NCBI RefSeq assembly: GCF_018918205.1 | Contig: NZ_JAHLQB010000052.1 | Span: forward strand, 1-39,698 | Length of the DNA stretch: 39,698 nucleotides | Origin: Lachnoclostridium sp. MSJ-17 | GTDB lineage: Bacteria; Bacillota; Clostridia; Oscillospirales; Acutalibacteraceae | Direction of reading: 5' to 3' | Shown: positions 25,699 to 33,700 of the stretch, piece by piece | Layout: each line of letters opens with the position of its first letter | Numbering within the stretch: position 1 is the first letter of the stretch | Translations under genes and position numbers: made by a program | The notes under the pieces: generated by a model | The model's input: only the letters and a program-made list of their open reading frames with translations | What the model was told of the DNA's origin: nothing | Database searches by the model: none

Positions 25699-25714
25699 GT
25701 TAGCGATCGCTAAC
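25699..25714. promoter_or_regulatory. Palindromic operator 3, before feoB
   Basis: GTTAGC-GATC-GCTAAC is a perfect 16-bp palindrome in the short gap between the second feoA and feoB. It is the most symmetric of the three sites. It implies separate control of feoB, although no clear promoter was seen around it. Confidence 0.72.
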
Positions 25715-25743
25715 AGAAAATCACACAGAAATGAGGAACTCAA

Positions 25744-28221
25744 ATGAAAATGACGATTGCCTTGGCGGGCAACCCTAACAGCGGAAAAACAACACTGTTC
25801 AACGCTCTGACGGGCGCTAATCAATTTGTCGGCAACTGGCCCGGCGTTACCGTTGAGAAAAAGGAAGGCAAGCTCAAGAAGCACGGTGATGTAACCATTA
25901 CCGACCTTCCGGGCATTTACTCGCTCTCTCCGTACACCATGGAAGAGGTTGTTGCGCGTAACTATCTTATTGACGAGCGTCCCGACGCGATTCTGAATAT
26001 CGTTGACGGAACTAATCTGGAAAGAAACCTGTATCTTACCACGCAGCTCTGCGAGCTGGGAATCCCCGTTGTCATCGCGATAAATATGATGGACGTTGTA
26101 GAGAAAACGGGAGTAAAAATTAACACAGCAGAGCTGTCCCGCGCTTTGTGCTGCAAGGTTGTTGAGATCTCCGCGCTGAAAAACAAGGGTATTGAGCAAG
26201 CCGCAGAAGCGGCAATGAAAGCTGCCGAAAATAAAAAGCCTGTCCCAAAGCACCCGTTCGAAGGCTCGGTAGAGCACGCTATCGCGCATATTGAGGAAGC
26301 CTGCGTTCACGAGCTGCCTGAAGAACAGCAGCGCTGGTACGCGGTCAAGGTTTTTGAGCGTGACGAAAAGGTTATAGACAAGCTTGGCCTGGATGAAGCA
26401 ACGCGCAGCCACGTCGAAAATGACATACAACGTGTCGAGAAAGAATATGACGACGATGCTGAGAGTATCATCACCAACGAGCGCTATGTCTGGATCGGCA
26501 AAATTATCAGCGGAGTTTATAAAAACAAGCAGAAGGGAAAGCTCTCGACCTCCGATAAAATCGACAAGGTCGTTACCAACCGTTGGCTCGGTCTGCCGAT
26601 ATTCATCGTTGTGATGTTTTTAGTTTACTACATAGCGATGGTCGGCGTCGGCAAAGGCGCGACCGACTGGGCAAACGACGGTTTGTTCGGTGACGGTTAT
26701 CACCTAGTCGGAATCGGCGACGCGGAATATGACGAACACAGTGAGGCAGTCGGCGTACTGACAGGCGTTGCGGGAGTTGCCGGTAACGAAGCTCTTTCCG
26801 ATGCGCTTGACTTTGAGAGCGAGGACTACGACGCTGACGCTGCTGTTTCCGCAGTAAATACCTTTGCAAAAAGCATAAAGGACAGCGACGAATTTACCTA
26901 CGAATCCGAGGACGAGGACACGCTTGAAGTCAGTGAGGAAACTGTAACGGGTGAGGACGTCAAGTCGGCCGCCGAGATTTTTGAAAAGAACAGCGGAAAG
27001 CCCAACGACCCTGCCGAATTCGGCGTTTGGGTACCCGGTATTCCGAAGATCGTTGAGGGTTGGCTTGAAGCCGCGAACGCTCCGGAGTGGCTTTCCGGTT
27101 TGATTCTTGACGGTATTATCGGCGGCGTAGGTTCGGTGCTCGGCTTTGTTCCGCAAATGCTAGTGCTCTTTTTGCTGCTCGCGATTCTGGAAGCCTGCGG
27201 TTATATGGCGCGTATCGCCTTTGTTCTGGACCGTATTTTCCGCCGCTTCGGGCTTTCGGGAAAGAGCTTTATTCCGATTCTGATCGGAACAGGCTGCGGC
27301 ATTCCCGGTATCATGGCTTCGCGCACGATCGAAAACGAGCGCGACCGCCGTATGACAATCATGACGACCACCTTTATTCCCTGCGGCGCGAAGATTCCAT
27401 TTATCTCGATGATAGCAGGCGCGATTTTCGGCGGCTCACCGTGGGTAAGCACCGGCGCTTACTTCATCGGCATGGCTGCGATTATTGTCTCAGGCATCAT
27501 GCTCAAAAAGACAAAGCCCTTTGCGGGGGAGCCTGCTCCGTTTGTTATGGAGCTTCCCGCATATCACCTTCCTACAATCGGCAACGTTCTCCGCTCGACG
27601 TGGGAGCGCGGCTGGTCGTTCATCAAAAAGGCGGGCACTATCATTCTGCTCTCGACGATCGTGCTCTGGTTCCTGAGCCGCTTCGGCTGGGTTGACGGCA
27701 ATTTCCAAATGCTCGCTTCGGACGAAATCGGCAGCAGTATGCTCGCGGCTGTGGGCAACGCTATCAGCTGGATTTTTTCACCTCTCGGCTGGGGTAACTG
27801 GCAGGCGGCTGTGGCTTCGATCACAGGACTCATCGCAAAGGAAAACATCGTCGGCACAATGGGCGTGCTCTACGGCGGAGGAGAGCTTTCCGTATGGCAA
27901 ACACTTGCAAGCGTATTTACAGGCGTTACAGGCTTCTCTTTCCTCGTATTCAATCTGCTGTGCGCTCCCTGCTTCGCGGCGATGGGCGCAATAAAACGCG
28001 AAATGAACTCCGCAAAATGGACAGCGTTTGCGATTGCCTATCAATGTGCCTTCGCTTATGCGGTTGCCCTCTGCATTAACCAGATCGGCGGCGCATTTAC
28101 GGGCAACCTGAACATCATCGGACTGATCGTTTCAATCTTCTTAATTGCAGGTATGCTGTTCATGCTCTTTAAGCCTTACAAGGAAGCTGACAAGCTGACA
28201 AAGAAAGTCAAGGTGAAATAA
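25744..28221 (+). CDS. feoB: Ferrous iron transporter FeoB
   Basis: This 825-residue inner-membrane Fe(II) transporter has an N-terminal G-protein domain with G1 (GNPNSGKTT, residues 9-17), G3 (DLPG, 54-57) and G4 (NMMD, 114-117), then a helical GDI region and the membrane part. The gate motifs are GTGCGIPGIMASRT and LLCAPCFAAMGAIKRE, each with its conserved cysteine. Between the first membrane helix and VPGIPKIVEGWLEAA there is an acidic insertion of about 100 residues (roughly 319-425) that most relatives lack; by topology it should face outward. It is preceded by operator 3 and followed after 1 base by a small Cys-rich protein. Confidence 0.96.
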   Translation: MKMTIALAGNPNSGKTTLFNALTGANQFVGNWPGVTVEKKEGKLKKHGDVTITDLPGIYSLSPYTMEEVVARNYLIDERPDAILNIVDGTNLERNLYLTTQLCELGIPVVIAINMMDVVEKTGVKINTAELSRALCCKVVEISALKNKGIEQAAEAAMKAAENKKPVPKHPFEGSVEHAIAHIEEACVHELPEEQQRWYAVKVFERDEKVIDKLGLDEATRSHVENDIQRVEKEYDDDAESIITNERYVWIGKIISGVYKNKQKGKLSTSDKIDKVVTNRWLGLPIFIVVMFLVYYIAMVGVGKGATDWANDGLFGDGYHLVGIGDAEYDEHSEAVGVLTGVAGVAGNEALSDALDFESEDYDADAAVSAVNTFAKSIKDSDEFTYESEDEDTLEVSEETVTGEDVKSAAEIFEKNSGKPNDPAEFGVWVPGIPKIVEGWLEAANAPEWLSGLILDGIIGGVGSVLGFVPQMLVLFLLLAILEACGYMARIAFVLDRIFRRFGLSGKSFIPILIGTGCGIPGIMASRTIENERDRRMTIMTTTFIPCGAKIPFISMIAGAIFGGSPWVSTGAYFIGMAAIIVSGIMLKKTKPFAGEPAPFVMELPAYHLPTIGNVLRSTWERGWSFIKKAGTIILLSTIVLWFLSRFGWVDGNFQMLASDEIGSSMLAAVGNAISWIFSPLGWGNWQAAVASITGLIAKENIVGTMGVLYGGGELSVWQTLASVFTGVTGFSFLVFNLLCAPCFAAMGAIKREMNSAKWTAFAIAYQCAFAYAVALCINQIGGAFTGNLNIIGLIVSIFLIAGMLFMLFKPYKEADKLTKKVKVK

Positions 28222-28222
28222 T

Positions 28223-28399
28223 ATGTTTGATTGGATCATCGGAAATATTTGGACGATCATTATCTGCGCCGTACTGATTGGTGTTGTCGCCGCAATAATT
28301 TTCAGTATGGTAAAAAAGAAAAAGCAGGGCAAATCCGTGGTATGTAATTGCGGCAACTGTAAGGGCTGCGCTATGCAAGGCTCCTGTCATAAACACTAA
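28223..28399 (+). CDS. FeoB-associated Cys-rich membrane protein
   Basis: This 58-residue protein begins 1 base after the feoB stop. It starts MFDWIIGNIWTIIICAV, has one membrane helix (about 9-29), a KKKK stop-transfer and a C-terminal tail with five cysteines in the pattern CNCGNCKGCAMQGSC. This matches the small Cys-rich proteins encoded right after feoB in Firmicutes (PF12669-type, once called the virus attachment p12 family). The cysteines could bind iron or help FeoB assembly on the cytoplasmic side; the role is not established. The start is the only ATG in frame. The site is weak (AAGGTGAAATA), so translation is probably coupled to feoB. Confidence 0.88.
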   Translation: MFDWIIGNIWTIIICAVLIGVVAAIIFSMVKKKKQGKSVVCNCGNCKGCAMQGSCHKH

Positions 28400-28411
28400 G
28401 CTCTAAATAAC

Positions 28412-28708
28412 AAAAAATCGATCGGCAAATCAACCGACTGGATGGTGCATATGCTCGGGCAGCTTGTCGGCGCTTATACGGACGCAACAAACGGTATGAC
28501 CTTGGCGGCTGTCTTACTCCCGTATTACAGAATGATTATGCCTTACGGACTCAAAAAGTTCAAGCGCTTTGCAGTGGAAGTATGGGGTGTGTAGACTGAT
28601 GTAGAGATTGCAAACGAAGGCATTGTCGAGGGCACGTTCATTCTCGATGGCGATTACAAGGTGCTGACTAAAGAGGAAGTCATTGATATCCTGAAACAGT
28701 GTATGTAA
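28412..28708 (+). pseudogene. Remnant of an iron-containing alcohol dehydrogenase (YqhD/butanol dehydrogenase type)
   Basis: One frame reads KSIGKSTDWMVHMLGQLVGAYTD and NGMTLAAVLLPYYRMIMPYGLKKFKRFAVEVWGV, then a TAG at 28592-28594, then DVEIANEGIVEGTFILDGDYKVLTKEEVIDIL and a TAA at 28706-28708. These are the metal-binding and C-terminal parts of Fe-dependent alcohol dehydrogenases of the YqhD/BDH family. The N-terminal two thirds is missing, there is an in-frame stop, and a stretch between IANEGI and the C-terminal TFILDGDYK is deleted. No start codon with a ribosome binding site precedes it. It is a decayed fragment left between the feo cluster and the recombinase. Confidence 0.85.
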
Positions 28709-28856
28709 TCATGCATAGTCTACCGCAAATCAAATAATATAAAAGCCTCCCGTACCAATCCGTAAACAAAAGAATCACAGAGAGTAAGTATTTACAGATA
28801 ACGCCTTGTATAATGGTCCCTGAGCTTCTCTGACCAATGTGCCGAAACCCAAGTAT

Positions 28857-30395
28857 TTAAGCCATTTTCGGAAATTCTGAGTAATTATGACAAAAGAAAG
28901 AGACAGTTCGAAAACTGTCTTTTTTTGTTGCACCAAGCGAAGTTAAATCCGAACTGAGTGCTGAGTTTTCTATTTCCTCCATTGTTATGGTTTTGCTGCC
29001 GTCCTTGTAGTTGAACGTAAAGACGATTTTATCATCGTAGAGATAAATCGCGTTTACGAAGCTGTCAATCAAGCGTTTTCTGTGCTCCAACTTCGTCGTA
29101 TCCATTTTGCGGAAGCGGTGAAGCCAGAACAGAATTTTATCCTTGTCAATCGGCGGCTTAATAATTTCCTCCTGCGCAATACGGATTTGCAATTCCTCTT
29201 TCTGTTGTTCAAGGGATTCCAAACGCTCCTTGGTGGACGGCGTGAAGATGCCCATTTGAATGGCATTGAGCAGATTATCGATTCCCTTTTCACAGTCCTT
29301 CAACTGCTTTCGCAGCTGTGGGAGCAATGTGCTCTCCTGACCAAGATAGTTGATGATTTCATCGGCAAGGCTATCGAGCATCCTGTCATCAAATATGATC
29401 CGCTTAATCATTTCGAGCGTCAGGTTTTCGATCCAATCCTTCTTGACAGTTTTCTTATCACAGCCCTTGTGGTTTTTCACACTCACGCATTTGTAGTAGC
29501 GGTGAACTGTCTTTTTCTGTTGGCTGGTGCCACTCTCTCCAACCATGTAGCAGCCGCACTTACCGCAGTATAGCTTGGTCGTCAGCAAATACTCATCTTC
29601 CGCTTTCTTTCGGGCGGGAGCTTTTTTATTCTTGGCGAGCTTTTCCTGCACACGGTCAAACAAATCCTTTGGAACAATCGCCGGAATCACATCGGGGGTG
29701 ACTATATCTTGGAACTTGTACTCACCGATATACCTCCTGTTATGGAGCATTCGCGTAAGGCTGTTGATAGAAATCTCGCCGTTTTTCTTGGTGCGCAGAC
29801 CTTTCAGACGGAGATAATCCACGATCTCTTTCATCGTCATGCCCTCGTCGTATTTCTGAAATGCTTCAAGAACAATCGGCGCGGTAAGAGGGTCGATCTG
29901 AAAGTATTTATCCTCGTCAATGATATAACCAATTGGTAGCGTTCCGCCGTTGTATTTTCCTTTGAGCGCATTCTCAGTCATACCGCGCGTGACCTTTTCC
30001 GAAAGCTCGGCTGAGTAATACTCATTGTAGCTGTCAATCATCGACTCGACGATAATACCGACAGAGGAATTCATAATCGGCTCGGTCACTGAAATGAGCT
30101 TAATGTTGTTCCGCTGAAGCAGTTGCTTGTACAAAAGTGAATCCAGACGATTTCGGGCAAAGCGGTCAAACTTCCATACCAGCACCACGTCAAACATTTT
30201 CTTTTTGCTGTCCGAAATCATATGCTGAAATTCGGGACGGTTGTCCGTTTTAGCAGAAAACGCGCGGTCAATATAGGTGTTCAGAATCATAATATCATTC
30301 TTCTCGGCAAACGCCATACACTCACGAAGCTGACCTTCAATGCTTTCCTCACGCTGGTTATCGCTGGAATAACGTGCGTAAATCACACCGTTCAT
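28857..30395 (-). CDS. Large serine recombinase
   Basis: This 512-residue site-specific recombinase has an N-terminal resolvase domain (residues 1 to about 140; MNGVIYARYSSDNQREESIEGQ, with the nucleophile probably Ser10, and WKFDRFARN), a recombinase domain (about 150-270) and a zinc ribbon (about 275-330; CGKCG with later cysteines), then a coiled-coil (about 355-410) that directs integration versus excision. Such enzymes move ICEs, prophages and transposons such as Tn5397-like elements. The gene has its own promoter and a GGAGG site. Its last roughly 25 codons contain a perfect terminator for the opposite strand. No structural phage or conjugation gene is seen beside it, so the parent element may be degraded. 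Confidence 0.94.
   Translation of the reverse strand: MNGVIYARYSSDNQREESIEGQLRECMAFAEKNDIMILNTYIDRAFSAKTDNRPEFQHMISDSKKKMFDVVLVWKFDRFARNRLDSLLYKQLLQRNNIKLISVTEPIMNSSVGIIVESMIDSYNEYYSAELSEKVTRGMTENALKGKYNGGTLPIGYIIDEDKYFQIDPLTAPIVLEAFQKYDEGMTMKEIVDYLRLKGLRTKKNGEISINSLTRMLHNRRYIGEYKFQDIVTPDVIPAIVPKDLFDRVQEKLAKNKKAPARKKAEDEYLLTTKLYCGKCGCYMVGESGTSQQKKTVHRYYKCVSVKNHKGCDKKTVKKDWIENLTLEMIKRIIFDDRMLDSLADEIINYLGQESTLLPQLRKQLKDCEKGIDNLLNAIQMGIFTPSTKERLESLEQQKEELQIRIAQEEIIKPPIDKDKILFWLHRFRKMDTTKLEHRKRLIDSFVNAIYLYDDKIVFTFNYKDGSKTITMEEIENSALSSDLTSLGATKKDSFRTVSFFCHNYSEFPKMA
28901..28926 (+). terminator. Plus-strand intrinsic terminator inside the recombinase 3' end
   Basis: A perfect 8-bp stem (AGACAGTT with AACTGTCT) has a CGAA loop and is followed by TTTTTT. 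It would stop transcription coming from the feo side before it runs antisense through the recombinase gene. Confidence 0.82.
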
Positions 30396-30413
30396 AAAAC
30401 CACCTCCGTCCGC

Positions 30414-30442
30414 ATTGTAGCGCGGATGGGAGGATTTGTCAA
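30414..30442 (-). promoter_or_regulatory. Promoter of the serine recombinase gene
   Basis: On the minus strand a perfect TTGACA (30437-30442) and TACAAT (30414-30419) are 17 bases apart, about 15 bases before the ATG with GGAGG between. Confidence 0.88.
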
Positions 30443-30501
30443 GAGATTTGATTTTGAAGAACTACAGAGAAAAAATAGTTTGAAAAGTAGCCAAAAACAG
30501 A

Positions 30502-30530
30502 TTGCAAATGATAATTGTTTATGGTAAAAT
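30502..30530 (+). promoter_or_regulatory. Candidate promoter of the giant surface-protein gene
   Basis: TTGCAA (30502-30507) and TAAAAT (30525-30530) are 17 bases apart. The expected start falls at the first bases of the 116-bp inverted repeat. Confidence 0.6.
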
Positions 30531-30535
30531 ATAGG

Positions 30536-30651
30536 TGCTACACGAAAATTATATAGTGTTCCGAAGTGGAAGTATGTGTTTTTACAATTTGGTAAAAACG
30601 CATGCTCTATTTCCTCATACTTCCACGGTACGGAATAATTTTTGTGTAGCA
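30536..30651 (+). repeat. 116-bp imperfect inverted repeat in the leader of the giant gene
   Basis: The outer arms TGCTACAC plus AAAATTAT at the left and their complement at the right match at 16 of 17 bases, and an inner 11-bp pair (GTGGAAGTATG with CATACTTCCAC) and a TTTTTAC/GTAAAAA pair follow. It could be a large leader stem-loop or a MITE-like element. No flanking target duplication was identified. A second smaller stem (TGAGCCA with TGGCTCA, 30659-30686) follows before the ribosome binding site. Confidence 0.75.
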
Positions 30652-30726
30652 ACAAAGGTGAGCCATGTGTTTTTCTGCGTGGCTCATTTGGGTCACGCAT
30701 TTTTATTTATTGAGGAGGAGAATTAT

Positions 30727-33700
30727 ATGAAAAAGGTCATCAGTTTTTTGTTAGTTGCTTTAACCATCATTAGTATGTTTTCATGTCAATTCTTACAGGT
30801 GTTTGCCGAAGAAGTCGAAGAACCGGAGTATTACCTTCGCGTTTTACAAAATGGAACTGCCGTTCTGTATTCATATAACGGCTACAAAGAATATTATGAA
30901 GTCCCTCAATATTATCCTGATTATCCTGATAATGAGATAATCGGTATCTGGAAGGATGCTTTTAGCGGAAATGATTCTTTAAGAAGTATTGTAATTAATT
31001 CAAATATTATTGAAATCCGCGAAAGAGCATTTAAAGATTGTGTTAACCTGAAAAATGTTGAATTAAATGCAGATCTTGATTACATTTATGAAGAAACATT
31101 TTCGGGTTGTACAAGCTTAGAAACGATTGTTTTACCTGATAGCATTAAAGAACTCGATCCTAATGCATTTGCAAACTGTTCTTCATTGAAGGAAATTTTT
31201 CTCCCAAAGAATTTGACCTACACAGGCGGAGCTTTTTCCGGTTGCAACTCACTTAAAACAGTCTATTATTCAGGCTCGGAAAGCGATTGGCAGAAAATAC
31301 AGTTTACAAACAATGATTCTAACATTATGAATCAAACTAATATAATCTATAATTATACACATGAGCAAGCAATAAGCAAAAACAATAAGTATAAATTTGA
31401 AAAAATAGAACTGGGCTCTTCTCATACCGCTGCAATTAATAAAAATCACGAATTATATATGTGGGGCAGCAATAAACATGGAGAAATCGGTGATGGCTCT
31501 AGTGAAGAAATATGTACTACCCCAAAGAAAATCATGTCCAATGTAAAAGATGTTTCGGTAGGATGTCTTAATAGCGCAGCTGTTACTGAAAACGGGGATC
31601 TTTATATTTGGGGTAATATCGGAAACGGAAAAGGTGGGAAACCGGTTTTTGTTACTAGTAATGTGAAATCTGTAGTCTTATCAAATGCTACATCCGGAAG
31701 ATATGCTTATATTACCACCACAAACGATTTATATGTTTGCGGCTCAAATTATTGTGGACAGGTCGGTAACGGAACAACAGAACCTGTGGAAACTCCGCAA
31801 AAAATTCTAAGTAATGTTAATAAGGTCGTTCTCCATGAGCATCAAAGCGCAGCTATCACTTGTGATGGACAATTCTATATTTGGGGAACAAATACTGGTT
31901 TTATAGTTGGAGGTCCCGATGAGGAAACGTATTTATACCCTCATAAAATGTTTGACAACGCTATCGATATTTTTCTGGGATTAAATAACACAGCAGTACT
32001 AACTAACGAAAATAGCGGTAAAATGTATATTTGGGGTAGTAATTCTCGTCATCAAATTGGTAATGGCGACTATCACTCTGTGTGTGCAAACCCTTATGCG
32101 GCTATACTATCATATACAAAGCAAATTGCGTGTGCTGATCAAACAACTATTGCTGTTGGGAAGAACGGCGATTTATGGACATGGGGAGAAAGTCGTTACG
32201 AGTATTTTGATATTAGAGATGGAGATTATTATCATCAAAAAAGCACGGAAGATGTAAAGTATTATGTTCCTACTGGTAATTTAACTAGTGGTTATTTGAT
32301 TAATTATAATGATAAACTGCAATACTTCGATGGAACGAATAAAGGGTCGGTGTTGCTTGACAGTGTTAAACAAATCTGTGGAAGCAGGGTTAGTTCAAAT
32401 GTAACAGCAAATAATAATTATACTGAAGGCTTTTTTGCGGCTATTGATTATGATGGCAATTTATATATGTGGGGCGAAAACAATTCTGGTGAATTAGGAA
32501 ACGGAACGACGCAGTCTGCCACAAAACCCGTTAAAGTTGAATTTGAAACTGAACCGGAGCAGCCAACAGAACCAAGTACAACACCTGAGCAAACTAAAAT
32601 CAGTTTTTTTGATGGAGATGAAATATCAGCTCATGTTGGCGAATCTAAAGGTGTTATGGTGATACTTGATTCGGCAAAATACGATTTTAATGATGTTAAC
32701 ATAACGTCTTCCAATCCTGATGTTGTTAAGATAAATAGAATCGGCATCGGAGATGGCCCCTATTTCCCGGAAGGAAATGAAAAAGTAGCGACTGTATATT
32801 TGGAATTTGTTAATGTAGGTTCTGCTGCATTATCGGTAGATATTCCTGATGGAACATCTAAATCTCTCGTAGTATTATCCATCGAACAAGAAATAACAAA
32901 ACCCGGATTTACTCCTAAAACAGACGGTTGGGGATTTGTAAACGGCGAACAGGGATTTAATTATTCTTCTACATATCACATACCGGAATCTATTTATGAA
33001 GAGGTTTTTGGTAAAAGTTACACTGCTACCGCAAAAGCCAATCAAGGGGAAATATTCAATTCTATGATTGATCAATCTTGGGGCGGAAATTGTTATGGAA
33101 TGAGCGTAACAGCGTGTCTGTTTTATCTTAATATGATTGAAAAAGGAGAGTACATTGATAATAACTCAAACATTAATTCTTACTATGAGGAATTGCAATA
33201 TGATAATGATAGAAATGCGTTTTATACCCGTATAAATAATTCAAAAGTATCCAAACTGATTGAAAAATATCAAATATTGCAAGATGGTTCTATACGATAC
33301 GATAAGGGGACATCATCAACATTTAACCTAATTGAAGGACACTATTACTTTGCAAATGAGAAAAAATATCGTGGTTGGTTCAAAAAGACTAATACATATG
33401 AACATATTCCAGAGGGAGATTATATCCAACACTTATTAAACATAGCCAACAATTTAGATGAACCGATGGTAATAGGCTTGTCAAAAGGTAGCGGTTCTTC
33501 ACATGCAATGGTTCTGCGAAATGACAAAAAACCAAAGGATTTGGGAAATGGCTGGTATGCTGTATATGTCTATGACCCAAATCATCCCTATTTTAATGAT
33601 GAGTTGTATTCACAATGTCATGGTGGAGTTGCATCGTATTATATCAATAAAGATTCTAATGATACTTATATTGAACTTAATCCATCTCAAAACAAGTGGA

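Noticed and set aside
30535..30726. In-frame 64-codon extension of the giant protein upstream of ATG 30727
   Set aside because: It runs through the inverted repeat, has no ribosome binding site, and would bury the signal peptide.
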